Part shown: positions 57,291-64,000 of the stretch, piece after piece | How the letters are laid out: the number at the start of each line of letters is the position of its first letter | How positions within the stretch are numbered: position 1 is the stretch's first letter | Assembly (NCBI GenBank): GCA_040954595.2 | Contig: JBECUI020000024.1 | Coordinates: 310,001-374,000, forward strand | Reading direction: 5' to 3' | Length of the DNA: 64,000 nt | Source: Balanoglossus misakiensis | Taxonomy: Eukaryota > Hemichordata | Position numbers and translations under genes: made by a program | Notes under the pieces: model-generated | What the model was told of the DNA's origin: nothing | Database searches by the model: none | Seen by the model: only the letters and a program-made list of their open reading frames with translations

Positions 57291-58725
57291 TTACTAAAGG
57301 ACGTCAATGTCTGTTTACAGTCAAATGCATTGCCATCAGAAAAAAAATGCAAACAATTTCTTATGTTTGTAGTACACACTTTTTGTATATCTGTAAACTG
57401 TGTCTCAGCTGTGAAATTCTAAGGAAATTTGTTCCTTGGGTAGAATAAAGGATTCTTAAACAAACTTAGTCACGAAAGCTAAATGGTTACCTCAGAGAAA
57501 CTGTGTTAAATTTGGTCATCATTGTTTTAAATCACACAAGACATTCCCACAGCTAAGTTACTGCAGCAGTCAGTTTCAACTCAGCTTGCAAATTGGGATC
57601 ATGTCTTGTGTTCATCGAGACTGTCTGTAGTCGAGTTGACAGTCACTACAACTGTATTGCAAATATGGCAGGGTTGGGCAACTCTTCTAATTTGCATTTG
57701 AACACCTTTTCTGTTTGCGTCAAAATGATGAATAATGTTTCGTTTTCAAGAATGCCTTAATATGGGCACCCAATACAAGACAACTGCATTGCAAATGGCA
57801 TTTTCATTCAACTCTCCTGGGTACCTAAAACAATTTCAACATGGTTGACATGGCAATATTAGACAACTGTTCTAATTTGCATAATCCAAAATGGCCGCCA
57901 AATTTCTCTAACATGTTAATTTCCCATATTTGTTTTAAATGGTGTGTAATATCGAATTTGCAGGGTTTCCATTAATATGGGTACCTAAAACAATTTCAAC
58001 ATGGTTGACATGGCAATATTAGACAACTGCTCTAATTTGCATAATTCAAACACCTGCTGGATAATTTGACTTTTGCCATTCTTGTCCCATGATTGTATGT
58101 ATTATATCTCATAACAGGCAATTAAGTGTGCTAATTGTCAAGCCAATCTTAATTCTTCATCTGCACCACAAATCAGATGCAAGGTTTAGGACTGGGAGTG
58201 TATGTGGGAGCAGCATATAGGGGCCTACAGGTATCTTTAATGGCAAGTCCTCGGTTAAAGCCAGAAGGTTTTCAGGTTGTAGGCCTCTATTGTATCTGCA
58301 ACAGTTTCTATCACCTCCATCCCACTGGCCGGCACCCGAGGGGGGGGGGGGGTACTTGAAATTTTTTCGGATGGTAGTCTGTCGCCCCAGTCGATAACAT
58401 CAACACGTGTAAATGCCCAAAACCCGACCTATTTGTATTATAAGTCAAATTTTCTGGTTATTTACCCCAAGTTTTTCTTAAAGACTACATACCTATACAC
58501 CTTTGTATGGGAGAACACATCCCCCACCCCCCTGCCAACACTAATTGGACAACTTTATTCTTGTTATACTTCTTTATAAGTCTAAATGTTCAGTAAGAAA
58601 AGGCAACAAGTTATTGAAGCTGCTGACCATGGAAACTATGATGAAGTATATTTTTTTCCTAGCTGTACATGTACAGTATAATTGGCCCAATGTACCAATT
58701 GGAGATGTGTGCCTTACAAGCAACA

Positions 58726-59239
58726 CAGGTTGTATATCCAAGCCTTGTCTGTTGGCACTATGAAGGGTATTGGAAGAATGTCTCTGCTGGCCACTTTGGC
58801 CAGCCACTTTTGGCCAGCAGACTATCAAAAGGGTCAAGAAAATAGCCCTAAAAGGTATGGCGCTGTATGCAAATCTAGTGCAGGAGTGGATTGATACATT
58901 TCCCATCACTGTACATGCATCATCCTGTATGGATGATATGTACTCTAGCATTATGCACCAGATAAAAATGGTCAAAATTGCAAAAAAAGGAGATGAAACT
59001 CCCACTGGCCTTTAACGCAATCCATAGATAAAGAGACAACATGTTCAGGCATTGGATCTAAACATGGTGGATACTGACGAGGGTGTGGTGAATGATGGTG
59101 AATCCCTGGATGTTTTGAGGTCGGAATTCTGAAAAGGATTCCCATCGTGAGATTGAGGAACAGGATGATGCAGAGGGGCTGGCTCTTTGTGACTCCTATC
59201 AGTGGGGATAGACATATATTTGGGATACAGAGGTTGCAC
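58726..59239. other. No supportable gene
   Basis: Sequence right of the inverted-repeat boundary. ORFs of 60-140 codons overlap on both strands without recognisable motifs. Contains the local repeat GGCCACTTTGGCCAGCCACT. Confidence 0.4.
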
Positions 59240-59830
59240 TTCCTTGCTTCATGATTAGTACGGTAACACTGCCAAATTTGCAACACAGTTGTATTGTTAA
59301 AGGTACCCATATGAATGTGCTAATCCTGAAAATACGATATTGCGCATCATTTTGGGAAACATGGCAAAATTTCACTTTTAGTGGTGATTGGCGGCCATTT
59401 TTGATTATGCAAAATAGAAAAGTTGCCAAACACTGCCATATTTGCAATACATAACCAATATGGATGCAAATCCTGAAATTTTAGATATTACACATAATTT
59501 TGAGAAAAAAGGGCCAAGTTTTATTTTAGAGAAGGTATTTGGCGGCCATTTTTGATCATGCATATTAGAAGAATTGTCCAACATTGCCATTTTGGCAACT
59601 CAGCTGGAATAGGTCTAGGCTCCCATATGAATGCCAATAAGCAAAAAACTTCATAGGAAAGAAAATTTCTTGGTAGGAAAATTTTGACTCAACTTCTGGT
59701 TCTAATAATAGGTGTAAGGATGTGATCGTTTGATTTTGCAACATTTTACAATTTCAAGCTGTGTGTATTTAACTCTGGTGCAATTCTGGTTGGAGAGACA
59801 AATGGCTTAAGCCATTTAATTGAAAATATA
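59240..59830. repeat. Diverged fragments of 160-bp repeat and element X
   Basis: Two copies of the GGCGGCCATTTTTGAT(T/C)ATGCA block (near 59,390 and 59,550), then a stretch resembling 31,960-32,060 (TTTTGCAACATTTTA, TTTCAAGCTGTG). 59,831-60,119 holds nothing recognisable apart from a G run at 60,080-60,089. Confidence 0.6.
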
Positions 59831-60184
59831 GCACAACTTCACCAGGGTTGTGCAGTACCTTTGACAACGCTTTGAACAATGTTGCAAAAAGCTTTGTGTT
59901 GAAGCTTGCTACAAGACTTGGCGTGCTGAAGCCTCTTATACTAGTCTTAGTTGAACCTCAGCTGTAACTACGTTTGTGAAACCTTAACATTCAAATCTTT
60001 GGCCTAAGTTAGGGTTGCAAAGCTTCTTCAAAGTTTTGTGAACCTCAACAATGCTTTTCTATAGAAACCTTTAAACATGCGGGGGGGGGGGACACCAACA
60101 TCGTAGTCAGTGAGGTCATCTATGGTGGTGGGCGCGTCTTCCACTCGGCACTCGTGCGCGCACGCTTGGGGGATAAAAAATGCA

Positions 60185-60540
60185 TCAAAACCCCCTGGCG
60201 CGTCCTCGCTCCCCCTGCGTCGATGGATTCTGTGCGACTGCTTCCGCCCCCGTCCTCTCTGGTTGCTGTGTCCGGATTGATGATGTTTTCCGGTGAGGTC
60301 GGATTTCCCGGAATTCTTCCTGTCGTGATTGGGATACCCACCTCAGCAGTATGCTAAGGACACGCCAGTGGATGAGAATCGCTGGTGTGGTGGGGGAGCT
60401 CAGTCGGAACATGTTCGGCACCTCCCACCCCTGGAAGACGCACAGGCGCTTCATCATCACCATGGACTCCGGTGAACAAAAGGATTCCGTAGGGATCCGT
60501 CCAGGTCCGCCCCTGCGGATATAGAAGTCTAGCAGGTCGG
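60185..60540 (-). pseudogene. C-terminal block of the OB-fold gene, out of frame
   Basis: On the minus strand a frame shifted by one base from 60,529-61,734 continues from DLLDFYIRRGG through MKRLCVFQGWEVPNMFRL, ILIHWRVLSILLRWVS and RQEEFREI to a stop at 60,185. GC content and composition match the upstream ORF. The upstream frame ends at TAG (60,529) in the same overlap. The simplest reading is a one-base indel splitting one coding region, either a genuine disabling mutation or a sequence error; an unrecognised intron is the alternative. Function of this block is not known to me. Confidence 0.4.
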
Positions 60541-61734
60541 GTATTTCATTTCCTGGACCACACAGCCAGTATAGGTGAGTTTCTCTAACGCCTCCACCGC
60601 GTCCCGCTCGCGGAATACTACCGGCTTCTCAGTAAAAATAACTGGAAGGTGGCACTGAAAGGCGTGTTTCTTCAGTTTGCGCGTGGACCTCCGGCCTCCC
60701 GGGAACGGACATGGAGAAGGGCCTGATGAGTAATGTGGAACAGAGGATAGGGGGCTCCTTCGGGCCGGCCTGGCGCTCCTCCAGCGGCGTTCGTCTTCTT
60801 TGGGTGGTTCCGGCGTCGGATACCGGATCGGTGATCGACGTCTGGGGCTGAGATCTCCCCAGCGTGAAAAGGATGGTCGTTCACGGGAAGGTGGGCGGTC
60901 CCGCCTTTCCTCTCGAGAACGCTCCGGTCGCGGCGACCGGGTTGGGGATCTAGACCTAGTATGGCTGCCGGGGTGGCGTCGAAGTTCCCAGGGGATTAGA
61001 TATTCCCCCGCCTCCAACGTCGCTTCCAGCTCCAATGGGTTGATCAGTGACTGCAGCGGCAGCATTTCTTGGCGTGGGGGTGATGGCTCCTGCAGCAGCC
61101 GTTGGTTTCCCCCGTCTCTCGCTACTGCTATTGGGGGTGATACACGGGTGCGGGGTGGGTCTGGCCCTTCCAACACCTCCATCGCCTGGTCCTTGTCGCC
61201 ACCGAGTACCTGTTTTTCCAGCTGCGGATCCCAGAAGATGCTCAAAGTTTCCTCCAGGTCGTCAGCTGCGGTGGTGGTTCTTGTGGGCTCTTGCGGGGAG
61301 ATATGGCCAACGAATCCCCCACGTACGCGGCCTGGATTGAACTCCCGAGGTAGTGTGCGGGTTTTTATGGCTGCGTCGGATGGTACGGGCAGGTTGGCTT
61401 CGGTCTTTTCCTTCCCGTATACATGCATGGCCTCCTCCCGTACCGTGGACATCCATCCTATGTCGCCTAGAACCGTGGCTACTTGACAGTTCTCACGGAG
61501 CATCAGGAACAGTATTTTATGTCTCACCTCCACTTCAGTTGTCGCTGTTGTATTTAATGTGGACGATGTTTTATATCTGTTGATAACCAATGGGCCTAGT
61601 TTAACTGTGGCACCTACATCCAGTGGCAGCGCTGTTTTCTCACCCCAAAGGTTGACTTCAGCATCTCTTGTGCCATCAGTTATGGTCAGTTTACGTCTCT
61701 TTGTAGAATTCGATGTATGTGTCACTGATTCATA
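60529..61734 (-). CDS. OB-fold exon with Arg/Ser-rich extension
   Basis: The exon starts after a good acceptor (TTTCCACTACAG, intron ends at 61,735). The first ~70 residues (RRKLTITDGTRDAEVNLWG ... TSSTLNTTATTEVE) match the pattern of RPA-type OB folds: a TDG turn, EVxLW strand, VG/VKLG strand, Y-x-(5)-LNTT strand. A strong donor, GTGGAG|GTGAGA, follows immediately at 61,527, so the OB exon may end at 61,528 with the rest used only when unspliced. The downstream frame is GC-rich, with RSRSPTRSPRPERSREE-like sequence (SR-like) and KKHAFQCHLPVIF near its end. Likely nuclear; single-strand DNA or RNA binding is inferred from the OB pattern alone. Confidence 0.5.
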   Translation of the reverse strand, partial: YESVTHTSNSTKRRKLTITDGTRDAEVNLWGEKTALPLDVGATVKLGPLVINRYKTSSTLNTTATTEVEVRHKILFLMLRENCQVATVLGDIGWMSTVREEAMHVYGKEKTEANLPVPSDAAIKTRTLPREFNPGRVRGGFVGHISPQEPTRTTTAADDLEETLSIFWDPQLEKQVLGGDKDQAMEVLEGPDPPRTRVSPPIAVARDGGNQRLLQEPSPPRQEMLPLQSLINPLELEATLEAGEYLIPWELRRHPGSHTRSRSPTRSPRPERSREERRDRPPSRERPSFSRWGDLSPRRRSPIRYPTPEPPKEDERRWRSARPARRSPLSSVPHYSSGPSPCPFPGGRRSTRKLKKHAFQCHLPVIFTEKPVVFRERDAVEALEKLTYTGCVVQEMKYPTC

Positions 61735-62151
61735 CTGTAGTGGAAATAAAATGGAAAACATTGAATGTTAATAATTACGAGTAGTAAATGTTGTGGAGAA
61801 ATAGTGCAAGAGTGGTTGTTTTTTGTCAGTTGCTTTTTAAAATTTGAACTGCAAAATGATGAATCGATGGCAGTAATTTTGACCCGAGGTGAGTTGACAA
61901 GGCATGGTTGTATCATATAAATGGATTTTCAATGTACGTGATCGCATGGAGGCTGCCATATTGGATTACATCCGAAGACCTTCCCATTGGGCTTCGGTTG
62001 AATTCGGGAAAGGTCTCTAAAATGTAATGGGTCATTCAATTTTGTAGAGTAAATTTCTAAAAATGTAGAAGATGGGAGGTTAAGATACCCAAAATGACTA
62101 CGGCAAAAAAAAAGTCAGGCCCATAAGTTTCGGGGTGCGATTATAACGTAC
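61735..62151 (-). other. Intron of OB-fold gene
   Basis: Bounded by AAAG|GTACGT (donor, 62,151) and CTACAG| (acceptor, 61,735), both phase 0. AT-rich, unlike the flanking exons, and contains stops in all frames. Confidence 0.65.
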
Positions 62152-62434
62152 CTTTGCTCTATCATAGAGGCAAATGGTATTATCTCTTCCAGTGGAAAAG
62201 TTGCGGAGCTGTACGTATTCTCCCTTCTGTAATCTGTTCAGCCACTTCGGATTTTCTTTCCAGAATTTAAGTTCCAGAACGTTGCCATCCTGCTGCATAC
62301 AAGGCACGCTAAACAGTTTCCCGTTGGCGGAATTCCGGATCTCGACATCCTCCATGAGGCGCAATTTCAGTGCCACGCCTTGGCTGGTTGGGGATGAGGG
62401 ACCGGGAGCCGGGGATGCCATAACGCCGTTAAAC
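62152..62434 (-). CDS. First coding exon of OB-fold (RPA-like) gene
   Basis: Acceptor ATATTTCAG precedes 62,434; the ATG at 62,421 opens about 90 codons to the donor at 62,152. Residues resemble an N-terminal OB fold: VEIRNSANGKLFSVPCMQQD, LELKFWKENPKWL, EYVQLRNFSTGRDNT. The second OB fold comes from the next exon, giving the tandem-OB layout of RPA70-like single-strand DNA-binding proteins, though shorter. A Pro/Ser-rich N-terminal tag of about 15 residues precedes it. Helitrons and other elements sometimes carry RPA-like genes, so origin in a mobile element is possible; no Rep/helicase is nearby. Confidence 0.55.
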
Positions 62435-62705
62435 CTGAAATATAGATTGAGAGTGGGTATTGTTTTACACAATTTTTGAACATTGAAGTAAAGTATTAGA
62501 ATGATGGAGTCCGATAAAAAAGTGAGTTGGTGATTGCGGCATCCGACTTCGTTATTAAAAATGGAAAGATTTGCGATTTGAGATTCGGTTACCTTTGCAA
62601 GTTTGAAAGGAAATATTTCATTGAAGCACAGTGGCAACTACTGGGTTATGGAGAATCTTTGAAATGTTGTTGAACGGAGACTTATTAGAATCAATGAAAA
62701 CCTAC

Positions 62706-62850
62706 CTTTAACGGCGTTACGGTTACTAAACGTGAGAGACCGCTTGTCTCGTTCATCCGATTCTGAGCTCCTAGCTCTTGTGGAGACATGCGGAGGTACA
62801 GCGGGTTAACGGTTAGAAAGTGTTGATGAAAGAAATAAGTTTATAGGCCA
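62706..62850 (-). other. Putative 5' untranslated exon of OB-fold gene
   Basis: On the minus strand GC-richer sequence ends at a donor GTTAAAG|GTAGGT (exon end 62,706), 271 bp before the acceptor of the first coding exon. The upstream limit is a guess; no clear TATA box is seen on this strand. Confidence 0.35.
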
Positions 62851-64000
62851 ATCAGGAGTTAGATTCGAATGTCCGAAAATGAGAAACCGTAGGCGAACGC
62901 AACAGACAGCAATTTAAATTTGCATAACTAGAGGTTTGGGTGGAAAGATTTCAGAATTTAACGCACATATACAGATATTTTGTAGTGGAAATTTGAGTAT
63001 ATTATAAATAGTACATGTAATAAGACTGTGAATTGATTTTATTTACTGACAATTAAATGCAGTTACCCTTTGAGTATGGGTGTTTATCGAGGGGGGGGGG
63101 GGTCCAAAAAAATGTTAGAAACTGTTGAAGATGAAACCGGAAAGATGTAGCAAATTCGTTAGTTTTCCCTTTTTTGGAAATTATGCTCGAAGCGTGTGAT
63201 TGGTCAATTAGTCAGAAGGGGATTGGTTGGAAATAGTCGAATATGATTGGGCAATAAGTTCGAAGCTGAAATCCCTCAGGCTGTATAAATACGGTGTTTG
63301 TGGCGTGTACTAATGGAGTATGGCTGGGGTGTGTTGTGTCGAGCAGTCTAGTATATCATTTGTGGGGCATTGAATATTTAGAACAAAGTTCTCTATGTCG
63401 GACTTCCTAACATATACTCGATCGTTGATAACAAAACGAGCAGATATTTTTGTGCAAATAGTGTGCGCAAAACAACAACTAAACATGAAGACAACAAGAT
63501 AGTACTGCGTGCGGTGCGACTCGGTTGTAAGCGTCAAGTCAAAAACTGCAAAGACATGCAACAGGTGTAAATATAGTCGACTGAAATGCTGAAAAACCAT
63601 GAATATCGATTGGCTCAAAGTGATGGGAATCGGCTCAACTTACCGGAGGGAATTGGTACATTATATAACGAGTAAACTAGAAAGAAAGAAATCCCAGCGT
63701 TAACACTGGAAATTGTTCATAAATTAATATTTATACATGTATGTGTATATTGCGTAACCTTCGAAAATTCGAATATCATTAGCACTTGGCCTAAAAAGTT
63801 GTGCATTGCGAGTGGGACACTGGGCAATTATTTTTATGGGCCGCCATCGCTATGCAGTTTAGATGTAGTATTTTACTCAACTTTTACCGGCAAGTGAGTG
63901 ATTTGCTTTCAGAAGGTAATGAGACGGAAATAAACTTATGCAATCAGAGTTAATTATTCGTGAGGATACAAACTTTTGTACTAGATTTATTGTAATTTTT
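62851..64000. other. Intergenic, no gene seen
   Basis: AT-rich sequence with a G run at 63,091-63,102. A TATAAATA (63,284-63,291) on the plus strand precedes only a 12-codon ATG frame, so any promoter role is speculative. Confidence 0.4.

Larger units (their letters stand above)
47964..57492. mobile_element. Fold-back-like element X (right, inverted copy)
   Basis: Same termini (AGGTAACC, GGTTACCT) and the same order of inverted blocks and core as 31,680-37,984, enlarged to 9.5 kb by later insertions. The core with the 143-bp module spacing is at about 50,960-51,200. Confidence 0.6.
47042..58725 (-). repeat. Right arm of giant inverted repeat
   Basis: Inverted counterpart of 30,018-38,688, about 3 kb longer because of insertions (about 52,481-53,900 and 56,469-57,290, plus local duplications such as 49,093-49,166 with 49,905-49,980). 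No coding sequence beyond short ORFs. Confidence 0.85.

Noticed and set aside
58574-59005. 143-codon minus-strand ORF
   Set aside because: Overlaps the edge of the inverted repeat and several competing ORFs; no domain and no splice evidence.
60800-61486. 228-codon plus-strand ORF
   Set aside because: Antisense of the GC-rich Arg/Ser-coding exon; long opposite frames are expected in GC-rich sequence, and splice sites support the minus strand.

Overview
The window is animal nuclear DNA made almost entirely of transposable elements and tandem repeats. Spliceable introns, Kozak-type starts, AATAAA signals and a mix of tyrosine-recombinase, Ty3-type and CACTA-type elements point to an invertebrate metazoan, most plausibly a marine one. 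No conserved single-copy gene is present to fix the phylum.

Left part (1-23,537). A complex satellite of about 1.9-2.3 kb (an ~82-bp sub-repeat domain plus an AT-rich domain) occupies 353-12,838 and makes up exactly three unit lengths once two insertions are removed. The first insertion is a Helitron/HINE-like non-autonomous element (607-1762). The second is a complete Ngaro-type tyrosine-recombinase retrotransposon (3986-8853) with split direct repeats A1-ORFs-B1-A2-B2, no target duplication, and gag, RT-RNase H and recombinase ORFs all in one frame, gag and RT being separated by a single TGA. Next comes a DNA transposon with CACTG/CACTA ends and a 3-bp CAG duplication (12,839-23,537, EnSpm/CACTA-like). 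It carries a plus-strand 206-aa ORF and a minus-strand, intron-containing, frameshifted transposase. An intact Ty3/mdg4-type LTR retrotransposon (18,135-23,261; 188-bp LTRs differing at one base; ATAGC duplication) sits inside it.

Middle (23,538-30,013). This is a 6.5-kb minisatellite of 86 bp (shorter 80-82-bp variants), about 77 copies, with higher-order structure and no credible coding capacity.

Right part (30,014-58,725). A very large inverted repeat has a left arm of about 8.7 kb, a right arm of about 11.7 kb and an 8.35-kb spacer. Each arm contains a copy of a 6.3-kb (left) or 9.5-kb (right) element that is itself fold-back-like, with inverted outer and inner blocks around a ~0.6-kb core that is nearly identical between arms. 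The arms differ by later insertions, including an 822-bp Harbinger-like MITE with a TTA duplication in the right arm only. The spacer holds a TTAA-flanked inverted-repeat element, a 238-bp tandem repeat rich in nuclear-receptor half-sites, and a cluster of CTCGTG/CACGAG palindromes.

Far right (60,185-62,850, minus strand). The only stretch resembling a non-element gene is here: two OB-fold exons resembling RPA-type single-strand DNA-binding modules, joined in phase 0 across a clear intron, then an Arg/Ser/Pro-rich region and a C-terminal block that seems broken by a frameshift. The rest, to 64,000, shows no supportable gene.
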